A stretch of 48,361 nucleotides of DNA from Variovorax sp. KBW07 (lineage in GTDB: Bacteria; Pseudomonadota; Gammaproteobacteria; Burkholderiales; Burkholderiaceae_C): positions 8,509-56,869 of the forward strand of contig NZ_QAJK01000143.1 of the NCBI RefSeq assembly GCF_003852515.1, written 5' to 3'. The notes beneath the pieces are model-generated. The model worked only from the letters and a program-made list of their open reading frames with translations. It searched no databases and was not told where the DNA came from. This document shows, piece by piece, positions 34,855 to 42,719 of this stretch. Numbering within the stretch: the first letter of the stretch is position 1; each line of letters opens with the position of its first letter. The translations under genes and the position numbers were made by a program.

Positions 34855-35334
34855 TCAGAAGTCGCTCTTGGCGACGTCCCACTTGAATTCCGTTCCAGGC
34901 TTGACGGCGCCGGTCTTGTTGTCCTGGATCTTGTATTCGATCTTGAACTTCTTGAAGGCGATGGAGGTGGTGCTCGAGGTCTGGCCGCCCCCCGCGCCGC
35001 CGGTGTGGACGCCGGTCACGAAGGCGTCGTTCAGCGTGATGATCAGGTAGTCCTCCTGGCCGCCGGCCGACTTGCGTGCCGACAGCTTCACTTCTTCGAG
35101 ATGCTCGCCCTTCGCGCACATCTTGATCAGGTTGGACGTGGCCTTGCTCATGGGCGCGCTGAAGGAGATGTCGGTGGGCGCGGCCTTGCCCAGGCCGGAG
35201 CCGCCGCCGACGCTGGCGCTGGAGGCATTGGCGACGCCCCACGACCAGGACTCGATCTCGATCTCGTCCTTGTGGCCGTTCTTGTCGGATTCGCCTTCGG
35301 CGCCCTTGATCTTGACGAAATAGTCGGAACTCAT
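34855..35334 (-). CDS. hcp: T6SS tube protein Hcp (TssD)
   Basis: A 159-residue Hcp beginning MSSDYFVKIKGAEGES, with IEIESWSWG, a central SKATSNLIKMC and a final strand SIAFKKFKIEYKIQD, all typical. It forms the hexameric rings of the inner tube and can carry effectors. The start at 35334 has AAGGAG 7 bases upstream; upstream in-frame codons are not conserved. It is preceded by a hairpin after tssC and followed by the candidate effector. Confidence 0.96.
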   Translation of the reverse strand: MSSDYFVKIKGAEGESDKNGHKDEIEIESWSWGVANASSASVGGGSGLGKAAPTDISFSAPMSKATSNLIKMCAKGEHLEEVKLSARKSAGGQEDYLIITLNDAFVTGVHTGGAGGGQTSSTTSIAFKKFKIEYKIQDNKTGAVKPGTEFKWDVAKSDF

Positions 35335-35433
35335 TTGAATGCTCCTTGGAAAAGCCCGCCATGCGGGCACGTGGTTGAAAAGTCAAAGCACCGGCTCCGT
35401 GCCGGCGTCTTGCGGACATGGCGTTCGGAGGTA

Positions 35434-35465
35434 TTGAAAGAACGAACGAGCCCTCGGTCTTTCAA
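35434..35465. repeat. Inverted repeat in the tssC-hcp gap
   Basis: Perfect 8-base arms TTGAAAGA (35434-35441) and TCTTTCAA (35458-35465) enclose a nested CGAG/CTCG hairpin. It lies about 100 bases upstream of the hcp start and 36 bases below the tssC stop. There is no strong T-run. Such a structure could stabilise or separate the abundant hcp message from the tssABC message. Confidence 0.6.
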
Positions 35466-35501
35466 AGGGAACATCGCGAAATTTCGGACTCCCTCTGCCT
35501 G

Positions 35502-36998
35502 TTACGCGGCGGCCTTGCCGGAGGGCAGCTTGGAGACCAGCCGCAACGACACCGTGAGGCCTTCGAGCTGGTAGTGCGGGCGCAGGAAGAACTTCGAGGT
35601 GTAGTAGCCCGGATTGCCCTCGACCTCTTCGACCACGACTTCCGCGGCGGCCAGCGGCTTGCGCGCCTTGGTTTCCTCGGACGAGTTGGCCGGGTCGCCG
35701 TCGACGTAGTTCATGATCCATTTGTTGAGCCAGCGCTGCATGTCCTCGCGCTCCTTGAAGCTGCCGACCTTGTCGCGCACGATGCACTTGAGGTAGTGCG
35801 CAAAGCGGTTGCAGGCAAAGAGATACGGCAGGCGCGCGGCCAGGTTCGCATTGGCCGTGGCGTCGGGGTCGTCGTACTCGGCGGGCTTGTTGAGCGACTG
35901 CGCGCCGATGAAGGCCGCGAAGTCGGAGTTCTTGCGGTGAATGAGCGAGAGCAGGCCGGCCTTGGACAGCTCGGCTTCGCGCCGGTCGCTGATGGCGATC
36001 TCGGTGGGGCACTTCTGGTCCACGCCGCCGTCGTCGCTGGGGAAGGTGTGCAGCGGCAGGTTTTCCACCGCGCCGCCTGACTCGATGCCGCGAATGCGCG
36101 AGCCCCAGCCGTACAGCTTGTACGAGCGGTTGATGTTGGTGGCCATGGCGTAGGCCGCATTGGCCCAGGCGTACTTGCCGTGGTCGGCGCCTGCGGTGTC
36201 TTCCTCGAAGTCGAACTCTTCCACCGGGTTGGTGTTGGCGCCGTAGGGCGTGCGCGCCAGAAAGCGCGGCATGCACAGGCCCAGGTACTTGGAGTCGTCC
36301 GATTCGCGCAGCGAGCGCCAGCCGGCGTACTCGGGCGTGAGGAAGATCTTGGTCAGGTCGCGCGGGTTGGCCAGCTCCTGCCACGACTCCATCTGCATCA
36401 GGTTGGGGCTGGCGCCGGTGATGAAGGGGGCGTGCGCCGAGGCCGCGATCTTGGCCATTTCGCCGAGCAGCTCGACGTCGGGCGGGCTCTGGTCGAAGTG
36501 GTAGTCGCCCACCAGCGCGCCGAAGGGTTCGCCGCCGAACTGGCCGTACTCCTGCTCGTAGATCTTCTTGAAGATCGGGCTCTGGTCCCAGGCCGCGCCC
36601 TTGAACTTCTTCAGGTTCTTGGCCAGCTCCGCCTTGGAGATGTCCATGACCCGGATCTTCAGGTGCTCGTCGGTCTCGGTGTTGTTCACCATGTAGTGCA
36701 GGCCGCGCCACGCACTCTCGAGCTTCTGGTAGTCGGGGTGGTGGATGATCTTGTTCACCTGGTCGGTGAGCTTGGCGTCGATGGCGGCGATCATGGCCTG
36801 GATCGACTTGGTGACGTCCTTGCCGATGACGGTGCTGTTGCTCAGCGCCTGCTGCGCGAGCGTGAGCACGGCGGCTTCGACGGCGCTCTTGGCTTCGTCG
36901 CTGCGCGGCTTGAATTCCTTTTGCAGGAGCGAAGAAAAATCGCTGCCCGCGTAGGCTACGTCTTTCAGTGCGCTCTGCTGTTCGAGTGCGTCGGCCAT
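35502..36998 (-). CDS. tssC: T6SS sheath large subunit TssC
   Basis: A 498-residue protein with the TssC (VipB) pattern: IDAKLTDQVNKIIHHPDYQK, ESAWRGLHYMV, FGALVGDYHFD and a C-terminal SKFFLRPHYQLEGLTVSLRL. It pairs with TssB to form the contractile sheath. It follows tssB by 39 bases on the same strand. Length is typical. Confidence 0.97.
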   Translation of the reverse strand: MADALEQQSALKDVAYAGSDFSSLLQKEFKPRSDEAKSAVEAAVLTLAQQALSNSTVIGKDVTKSIQAMIAAIDAKLTDQVNKIIHHPDYQKLESAWRGLHYMVNNTETDEHLKIRVMDISKAELAKNLKKFKGAAWDQSPIFKKIYEQEYGQFGGEPFGALVGDYHFDQSPPDVELLGEMAKIAASAHAPFITGASPNLMQMESWQELANPRDLTKIFLTPEYAGWRSLRESDDSKYLGLCMPRFLARTPYGANTNPVEEFDFEEDTAGADHGKYAWANAAYAMATNINRSYKLYGWGSRIRGIESGGAVENLPLHTFPSDDGGVDQKCPTEIAISDRREAELSKAGLLSLIHRKNSDFAAFIGAQSLNKPAEYDDPDATANANLAARLPYLFACNRFAHYLKCIVRDKVGSFKEREDMQRWLNKWIMNYVDGDPANSSEETKARKPLAAAEVVVEEVEGNPGYYTSKFFLRPHYQLEGLTVSLRLVSKLPSGKAAA

Positions 36999-37037
36999 GG
37001 TGAATTACTCCTCGTTGTCTGGGGTGTTCAGGCGTGT

Positions 37038-37553
37038 TCAGGCGGCCGGCGTGGCGCCGTCGTCGGGCTTCTTGCTGGCGGCCAGCGTCTGCAGCAGGGC
37101 CGGGTCTTCGAGCACCTTGGCCAGCAGGTCTTCGGCGCCGCCCTTGCCGTCCATGTAGGTCACCAGGTTCGACAGCTGGGTGCGAGCCTCGAGCAGCTTG
37201 TTGAGCGCGCCGACCTTGCGGGCCACGGCGGCGGGAGAAAAGTCTTCCATGTTCTCGAAGGTGAGCTCCACCTTCAGGTCGCCCTCGCCGGTGAGCGAGT
37301 TCTCTACCGCGAAAGCGGCGCGCGGCTTCATGGCCTTCATGCGCGAATCGAAGTTGTCGACGTCGATCTCCAGGAACTTGCGGTCGCCCACCGCGGCGAG
37401 CGGGTCGGCCGGCTTGCCCGACAGGTCGGCCAGCACGCCCATCACGAAGGGCAGCTGCACCTTCTTCTCGGCGCCGTACAGCTCCACGTCGTATTCGATC
37501 TGGACCCGGGGCGCCCGGTTGCGGGCGATGAATTTCTGACTGCTCTTGGCCAT
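37038..37553 (-). CDS. tssB: T6SS sheath small subunit TssB
   Basis: A 171-residue protein with the TssB (VipA) pattern: SSQKFIARNRAPRVQIEYDV, then LPFVMGVLADLSGKP, KFLEIDVDNFDSRM and FENMEDFSP. It forms the sheath with TssC and is the partner that TagJ binds in other systems. ATG 37553 is preceded by AAGGAGC. It is 51 bases downstream of tssA. Confidence 0.97.
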   Translation of the reverse strand: MAKSSQKFIARNRAPRVQIEYDVELYGAEKKVQLPFVMGVLADLSGKPADPLAAVGDRKFLEIDVDNFDSRMKAMKPRAAFAVENSLTGEGDLKVELTFENMEDFSPAAVARKVGALNKLLEARTQLSNLVTYMDGKGGAEDLLAKVLEDPALLQTLAASKKPDDGATPAA

Positions 37554-37604
37554 GGAGATGCTCCTTGCGGGTGTGAATGGGGTGCGGGGCGGATGCTTGC
37601 CGGG

Positions 37605-38651
37605 TTACTCGGAGGGGCGCCTGCCCGTCACGGTTTCGATGGTGTCCATCGCGTTGGGCGCGAGGTTGGCCATGATTTCGAGGAAGCTCACGCCGATGAG
37701 CTTCTTGGCGCGTTCGATCAGCAGCGGCGCGGGGTTGCCGGGCTCGGCCTGCTCCAGGTAGCGGATGACGCGGTCGAGCATCTGCACGGCGTCCTGCCGG
37801 TTCTGGATCTCGCCGCGCAGGCCGCCGCCGGAGCGGGCCGCGCCGTTGCCGCCTGCCTGCGCATCGCCGTCCGCGGCATCGCCCGCCGCGTCGGTTGCGG
37901 TGTCGTTCGCCGTGCCGCTGGCGGCCGCGCAGGCCTTCTGCAGCACGCGGGCAATGGCGCGCAGCGGGTCGAGGTCGAGCGCTCCGGTGCGGCCGGTGCG
38001 CTCGGCAATGAGCTTCTGCAGCCGGTCGACCTGGGCGAAAAGGCCGATGGCGGCTTGTATCGCTTCGGGGCGATCGGCCTGGATGGCTTCGAGGCCGCCC
38101 TGCAGCTGCGCCATCGAGTAGGCGGCTTCGCCACCGACGGCCGTGAGTGCGTTGTGCGCAATGGCGATGTCGCGCACCCGGATCGGGCCGACGCCGCGCG
38201 CCATGCCGACCTGTGCGTCGTAGAGATCGCGCAGGCCCATGTTCTCGTCGGTCAGCGGCGCGAGTGCGTTCAGGCGCATCGTCGGGTCGTTGTCGTCGTC
38301 GGCATCCAGCTTTGGATGTATGCCGTCCCAGAAGGTGTCGAGCAGTCCGTTGAGCAACTGGAGGCCGGCGGCGAAACCGGTCACGCCCTGCAAGCGCGTG
38401 GAAGCGCGCAGCAGCAGCATGGCGGCGCGCACGTCTTTGCTGCGGCGAAGAATCGCATCGGCCTGTTCGGCCACTTCGCGCCATTCGGGTTCGACCGCGG
38501 CGATGACGGTGTCGCCGAACTGCTGCTCGGGCTTGCCCTGCGCGGCGGTGACGAGCGCGGTGAAGTCCGCGTCGTACTCCAGGTCGTCGCCGCATGGCGA
38601 GGCCTCGCCGATGGGCGAGAGCAGTGCATCGACAAGTTCGTGAGTCAGCAT
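37605..38651 (-). CDS. tssA: T6SS assembly cap protein TssA
   Basis: A 348-residue ImpA-family protein. Its N-terminus (LLSPIGEASPCGDDLEYDAD) is the diagnostic TssA motif, followed by WREVAEQADAILRRSKDVR and a helical middle. The C-terminal portion (VQMLDRVIRYLEQAEPGNPA) marks the short/C-terminal branch. TssA primes tail polymerisation. It is first in the minus-strand tssA-tssB-tssC-hcp-effector run and is divergent from tssJ. Confidence 0.94.
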   Translation of the reverse strand: MLTHELVDALLSPIGEASPCGDDLEYDADFTALVTAAQGKPEQQFGDTVIAAVEPEWREVAEQADAILRRSKDVRAAMLLLRASTRLQGVTGFAAGLQLLNGLLDTFWDGIHPKLDADDDNDPTMRLNALAPLTDENMGLRDLYDAQVGMARGVGPIRVRDIAIAHNALTAVGGEAAYSMAQLQGGLEAIQADRPEAIQAAIGLFAQVDRLQKLIAERTGRTGALDLDPLRAIARVLQKACAAASGTANDTATDAAGDAADGDAQAGGNGAARSGGGLRGEIQNRQDAVQMLDRVIRYLEQAEPGNPAPLLIERAKKLIGVSFLEIMANLAPNAMDTIETVTGRRPSE

Positions 38652-38652
38652 G

Positions 38653-38680
38653 TTGCCTGTTGGAGTTCGCTGGTGATAAT
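38653..38680 (+). promoter_or_regulatory. Candidate sigma-70 promoter for tssJ
   Basis: TTGCCT (38653-38658) and GATAAT (38675-38680) are separated by 16 bases, a plausible -35/-10 pair about 40 bases before the tssJ start. The match is by eye. Confidence 0.5.
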
Positions 38681-38704
38681 CAAAGATGCGTCAGGACCGG
38701 TCAA
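38676..38704 (-). promoter_or_regulatory. Candidate sigma-70 promoter for tssA operon
   Basis: On the minus strand, TTGACC (38704-38699) and GATTAT (38681-38676) are separated by 17 bases. The -10 shares five bases with the -10 of the divergent tssJ promoter, so the two would compete for polymerase. The position about 25 bases before the tssA start is right. Confidence 0.5.
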
Positions 38705-38722
38705 TGCAACGAAGGGAATAGC

Positions 38723-39235
38723 ATGCGCACGCTCGGTACACACCATTCGTCCTATGAGGGCCTTTTTGCTTTCGCATCGCGGCGCCGTATCGCGGCCTTT
38801 GGCCTTGCTGCAGCGGGTCTCTTGATCGCGGGCTGCGCGAGCAAGCCGGTGGTGACGCCGGTGTCGATCACGCTCGCGGCCGGTGCCGACGCCAACCCCG
38901 ATGCGCGCGGACGCGCCTCTCCGCTCACGGTGCGCGTGTATGCGCTCAAGTCGCCGGGGCCGTTCGAGGGCGCCGATTTCTTCTCGCTGTTCGAGAAAGA
39001 CCAGGCCACGCTCGGCGCCGAGCTGGTGCAGCGCGAAGAAGTGCTGCTGCGGCCCGGCGAAACCAGGAAGCTCGACCTCACGCTGCCGGCGGATGCGAAG
39101 GCCATCGCGGTGATGGCCGCATTTCGCGACCTCGACCGTGCGCGCTGGCGCGAAGTGCGCGCGGTGACGCCGGGGCAGGCGCAGACGCTCAACGTGACGT
39201 TCGGCGCCCGCCAGATTCGCATCGACGCGAAGTAA
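38723..39235 (+). CDS. tssJ: T6SS outer-membrane lipoprotein TssJ
   Basis: A 170-residue lipoprotein. A basic/hydrophobic leader ends at LLIAGC (lipidated Cys38). The mature part has the transthyretin-like TssJ pattern: SPLTVRVYALKSPGPFEGAD, FSLFEKDQATLGAEL and a C-terminal VMAAFRDLDRARWR. TssJ anchors the TssM complex to the outer membrane. The leader is longer than usual; the ATG at 38723 has a weak GAAGGGA site. It is convergent with the TssM-like gene, with 29 bases between. Confidence 0.93.
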   Translation: MRTLGTHHSSYEGLFAFASRRRIAAFGLAAAGLLIAGCASKPVVTPVSITLAAGADANPDARGRASPLTVRVYALKSPGPFEGADFFSLFEKDQATLGAELVQREEVLLRPGETRKLDLTLPADAKAIAVMAAFRDLDRARWREVRAVTPGQAQTLNVTFGARQIRIDAK

Positions 39236-39264
39236 GCGAAGCAGACGCACAGGCAGGGCCGCGT

Positions 39265-40476
39265 TCACAGCGCGCCCATCGAGGTGTTGCTCGGCGATGC
39301 CGACGGCCGTCCCGGCCGTACCAGCGGTTGGTCCGCGGGCAGGAAGCGCGCGAACAGGTCGCCGACGAAGGCACTGCCCGCTGCCTGCGAGGCCGCGGCG
39401 GTGAAGTAGAGGCCGCGCCAGCGCGGCGCGCGCGAGCCCTTGCCGTGGTTCTCGAACAGCACCTGCGCGAACACGCGCAAGCCCGGTTGCAGCGCGCGCA
39501 TCGTTTCCACGAATTCATGAACCGCAAGGCGGCCCGCGGGCCCCACCTGTTCGCGCAGCAGTGCCATGCGCAGGCTGTGCAGGCGCTGCGCGATGGGGTC
39601 GAACACGGCATCGAGCCGCTCGCCGGCCGGCGTGGCGATGAAGGGCGATGGATCGGTCAGGCGGTGGCCCAGTACCTGCGCCAGCACTTCGGGCGCCAGC
39701 GCGCCGCGCAGCGTCGGGTAGCCCGGAAGCTGCTCGAGCCCGGTCACGACGAGGTAGGTGGGCAACTGCAGCCGCAAGGTGTCGCTGGCCTCGTCGAGCA
39801 CGCGGCGCATCCGGGCGGCCAGGGGCTGCAGTTCGGTGGTGGTGTCCGCTTGCAGCAGGTCGGTGGCGGCAACGCAGGCGACGAGGCCGTTGAGCGGCAG
39901 GCGCTCGCGCCGCTGCGCCAGCACAAGAAGCGAGCGCAGCCACAGTGCGCGCAATGGCGGCGTGCCGGCGGCGTCGCCGACCGCATCGGGGTGCACTTCG
40001 ATGGCCACTGCCGCGCCGGTGAGCCACCAGTGCCACCAGGTGGCGCCGGAAGCTTCGCTGCCCGACGCGGGCATGGCGGTGGGTGCGCGTTCGCCCTGCG
40101 CCGCCGCGAGCAGGCCGGGCAGGTTGGCGGCGGTGTCGCCGAAGAAAAGAAACCACGGCACGGGCGCGGCCGCGGCCGTGTGGGGCCGTGGCACGCGGCG
40201 CAGGGCCTGCAGCGCCTGCGACATGCCTTCTTCGAGCGCTTCGGAGGCTGCCTCGCCGTCTTTGTCGCGTTGTTCGCTCTCGCCGGCCTTGCCGATCTCG
40301 CCGACTTCATTGGACTTGCTGGCAGGCGCGCCAAGCGCTTCGATGCGCTGGCGCAGCGCGCGGCGGCTCGCGCCACGGCCGGCGTTGCGCACCCCCACGT
40401 ACAGCAGCGCAAAGCCGGCCGCGCACAGCGCCAGCAGGAGCCAGAAGCGAGGGTGGAGCGAGAGCAGGGCGTTCAT
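39265..40476 (-). CDS. TssM-like paralogue lacking all nucleotide-binding motifs and the periplasmic domain
   Basis: A 403-residue protein. An N-terminal membrane helix (FWLLLALCAAGFALLYVGV, 11-29) is followed by a domain aligning with residues 140-350 of TssM in this window: PWFLFFGDTAANLPGL against PWYVFIGAPGAGKTTAL; WWHWWLTGAAVAIEVHPD against CDWWFTDEAVLIDTAGR; LPLNGLVACVAATDLL against RPLNGVFLTVSVADLL; LPTYLVVTGLEQLPGY against LPVYVLVTKSDLLYGF. Walker A, Walker B and TKSD are all lost. The 700-residue periplasmic part is absent. It starts on an ATGA overlap with the TssL-like gene. It may be an assembly or regulatory pseudo-NTPase. Confidence 0.75.
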   Translation of the reverse strand: MNALLSLHPRFWLLLALCAAGFALLYVGVRNAGRGASRRALRQRIEALGAPASKSNEVGEIGKAGESEQRDKDGEAASEALEEGMSQALQALRRVPRPHTAAAAPVPWFLFFGDTAANLPGLLAAAQGERAPTAMPASGSEASGATWWHWWLTGAAVAIEVHPDAVGDAAGTPPLRALWLRSLLVLAQRRERLPLNGLVACVAATDLLQADTTTELQPLAARMRRVLDEASDTLRLQLPTYLVVTGLEQLPGYPTLRGALAPEVLAQVLGHRLTDPSPFIATPAGERLDAVFDPIAQRLHSLRMALLREQVGPAGRLAVHEFVETMRALQPGLRVFAQVLFENHGKGSRAPRWRGLYFTAAASQAAGSAFVGDLFARFLPADQPLVRPGRPSASPSNTSMGAL

Positions 40477-41861
40477 CGCGAGATGGTTTCGAGGAACACG
40501 AAATCGGCGATGAGCCGTTCGCTGTTCTTGCTGGCGGCGAGCGCCTCGCGCAGCCGCAGCAGGTAGGCGGAGGCCAGTTCGTAGGGCGGCCGGTCGGCGG
40601 TTTCGCCGAGCGGCGTCGGCGCCGAGAGCACGGTGACCAGCACGCTGCCGAAGGGCGGGCTCACGAGCCAGCTGGAGGGAATGTCGCGGCCCAGTTCCAT
40701 CGTTTCGCCGGCATGCAGTGGCGTGGGCACCTGGCCGGCGTTCAGGTGCATGACCGAGCCGTCGGCGGTGTAGTAGTCGACCCAGATGTAGCTGTCGTGG
40801 CGCGGCGCCACCACCTGCACGCGCACGTTGTCGCCTTCGCGCAGCTTGCCGTCGCGGGCCGAGGGCGCCGTCACGTCGAGCCCGTAGGCCTTCTCGGTGT
40901 TGCGGGCCTGGTAGGGCTTGAGGAGGGCGAACACCTCGCAGTGCGGCCACACGCGCAGGCCGATGTCGAAGCGCGGCGCCTTGACGCCGGGCAGGGTGCT
41001 CACTTCGCGCTCGACCCTGGGCAGGTCGTCGGGCAGCGAGACGAAACCGGTCACGTGCGTGTGCCCTTCCTTGTCGAGCGAGGCCGTGAGGTCGGCGCAG
41101 GCAAAGCTCTGCAGATGCTGCTCGATGCGCTGCGTGAGTGCGGTGTCGGCGGCCGGCGGTCCGGCGGACCCGATCCACAGCAGGTACAGCAGCGGCAGCA
41201 GCAGAGCGAGCGCCCCGCCGGCGCGCAGCAGCGCCCGTTCGCGCCTGCGTGCGCTGCCGGCGCCGCGCGGATCGGGCACGCCATAGGGCTGCGGCGTGAT
41301 GTGGTCCTGCGCCAGGCTGCCGGTGGTCAGCGGCGGCAGTTGCAGTTGGCGGCCATGCAGGTCTTTCAGCTTGCCGAGCTCGCCCTGGTCGCCGTCCTCG
41401 AAGTAGTACTGGCCCTTGAAGCCGAGCACCATGGCGTGCCAGTAGACCTCGCGCACGGCGTCGTCCTGCGCGGTCAGTGCCGACAGGTGATGGAAGAACT
41501 CGCTGTGCGCGTTGCTGGAGTTGAAGAGCTGCGCCTGCAGCGGCGGCGCGCCGCCGGCCGCGCCCGGATGGCGCGCAAGAATCTCGTCGATCCACGCGAC
41601 CATGGCAAAGGCTGCCGATTCGACCTGCGGCGCTGGCGTGCCCGCGGCGTCGGCGTGGTGGCGTGCCGCATCGAGCAGCCGCAGGGCCTGCTGCTGCGCC
41701 GCGTCGTGCGAAAGGGTGGGGCGGCCGTCGGCTGTCGCTGCGTCGAGGGCGAGTCCGAATGCGATGAACGCCGAGAAGCCGTCGAACAGGCGGGCCATGG
41801 GGTGCCCGCTCAGTCGTGCATTGCGAAGGATGCCTTGTACCGGCGTCTGCAGCGATGGCAC
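40473..41861 (-). CDS. Second TssL-like (DotU family) protein with unusual C-terminal domain
   Basis: A 462-residue protein. Residues about 22-200 are DotU/TssL-like (ARLFDGFSAFIAFGLALDAA; AMVAWIDEILA; AQLFNSSNAHSEFFHHLSAL; EVYWHAMVLGFKGQYYFEDG). A membrane helix follows near 210-230 (LRAGGALALLLPLLYLLWIG). The C-terminal 230 residues are beta-rich and periplasmic, with GDNVRVQVVAPRHDSYIWVD and SSWLVSPPFGSVLVTVLSAP; they are not the OmpA domain of the main TssL and resemble DUF4384-type domains. An alternative start is Met22 (41798). The stop overlaps the TssM-like start, so the two form a coupled pair. Confidence 0.75.
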   Translation of the reverse strand: MPSLQTPVQGILRNARLSGHPMARLFDGFSAFIAFGLALDAATADGRPTLSHDAAQQQALRLLDAARHHADAAGTPAPQVESAAFAMVAWIDEILARHPGAAGGAPPLQAQLFNSSNAHSEFFHHLSALTAQDDAVREVYWHAMVLGFKGQYYFEDGDQGELGKLKDLHGRQLQLPPLTTGSLAQDHITPQPYGVPDPRGAGSARRRERALLRAGGALALLLPLLYLLWIGSAGPPAADTALTQRIEQHLQSFACADLTASLDKEGHTHVTGFVSLPDDLPRVEREVSTLPGVKAPRFDIGLRVWPHCEVFALLKPYQARNTEKAYGLDVTAPSARDGKLREGDNVRVQVVAPRHDSYIWVDYYTADGSVMHLNAGQVPTPLHAGETMELGRDIPSSWLVSPPFGSVLVTVLSAPTPLGETADRPPYELASAYLLRLREALAASKNSERLIADFVFLETISR

Positions 41862-42037
41862 ATGCCCATGTCCCCGGTTCCTTCGAGTGGGCGTTCATTG
41901 TTTCAAAGGGGGCGCGGCCGGCCCATACCGCTTGGGGTCTATGCCGTTGGTGGGGCCGGTGGCCTTGCTGCGCGGGGCAATCGCCGGTATCTTCAGCATC
42001 CGCCAGTTCAACGCATGCTGGGACACGGGAAAAAGCC

Positions 42038-42718
42038 ATGAAAATCCTGATCGCCGACGACCACCGGCTCGTCATCGAGGCGGTCAAAGCCAAGTTGTCG
42101 GAGCTGGAACCCGGTATCGAATTCGTCCTTGCGATGAGCGTCGACGAATTGCTTGCCGGGGCCACCGACGACCTCGACCTGGCCCTGATCGACCTCAACA
42201 TGCCCGGCGCCGACGGCCAGGCCCACATCGACCAGATCCGCAAGCGCCATCCGGCGGTGCCGGTGATAGTGCTGTCGGGCTACGAAGACCCGGCCATCAT
42301 GCGCAGCGCGCTCGAGCGCGGCGTGCTCGGATTCATTCCCAAGGCCTACTCGCCCGAGGTCATGCTGTCGGCCGTGCGGCTGGTGCTGGCCGGTGGCGTG
42401 TACGTGCCGCCGATGATGCTCACGGCACTGCCGCCCGGCATCGTCGCGGGCGTGGCGCCGCAGTCGAATGGCGAGTCGCCGGCGCGCGGCGGCAACCAGA
42501 CGCTGGAGCACCTGCGCAGCGTGCTGACCGAGCGGCAGGTCGAGGTGCTGCAGCTGCTGTCGCAGGGCAAGCCCAACAAGCTGATCGGGCGCAGCCTGGG
42601 CATCAGCGAGGGCACGGTGAAAATCCACCTGGCCGCGATCTTTCGCGCGCTGAACGTGCGCAACCGCACCGAGGCGGTGGTGGCGGCGCAGGCGCTCACC
42701 GAAGCGCAGCAGGCCTGA
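42038..42718 (+). CDS. NarL/FixJ-family response regulator
   Basis: A 226-residue two-domain regulator. The receiver domain starts MKILIADDHR; the phospho-acceptor is Asp52 in LIDLNMP and the conserved Lys lies in GFIPKAYSPE. The C-terminal LuxR/GerE HTH (LTERQVEVLQLLSQGKPNK; LGISEGTVKIHLAAIFRAL) binds DNA. No complete histidine kinase is adjacent. It lies between the T6SS and the iron cluster and could regulate either. The preceding 176 bases, divergent from the TssL-like gene, hold no clear gene. Its stop lies one base from the stop of the convergent receptor gene. Confidence 0.9.
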   Translation: MKILIADDHRLVIEAVKAKLSELEPGIEFVLAMSVDELLAGATDDLDLALIDLNMPGADGQAHIDQIRKRHPAVPVIVLSGYEDPAIMRSALERGVLGFIPKAYSPEVMLSAVRLVLAGGVYVPPMMLTALPPGIVAGVAPQSNGESPARGGNQTLEHLRSVLTERQVEVLQLLSQGKPNKLIGRSLGISEGTVKIHLAAIFRALNVRNRTEAVVAAQALTEAQQA

Positions 42719-42719
42719 G

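Noticed and set aside
41862-42037. Possible regulatory RNA between the TssL-like gene and the response regulator
   Set aside because: No stable hairpin with T-run or known riboswitch pattern was seen; it is probably only a divergent promoter region.
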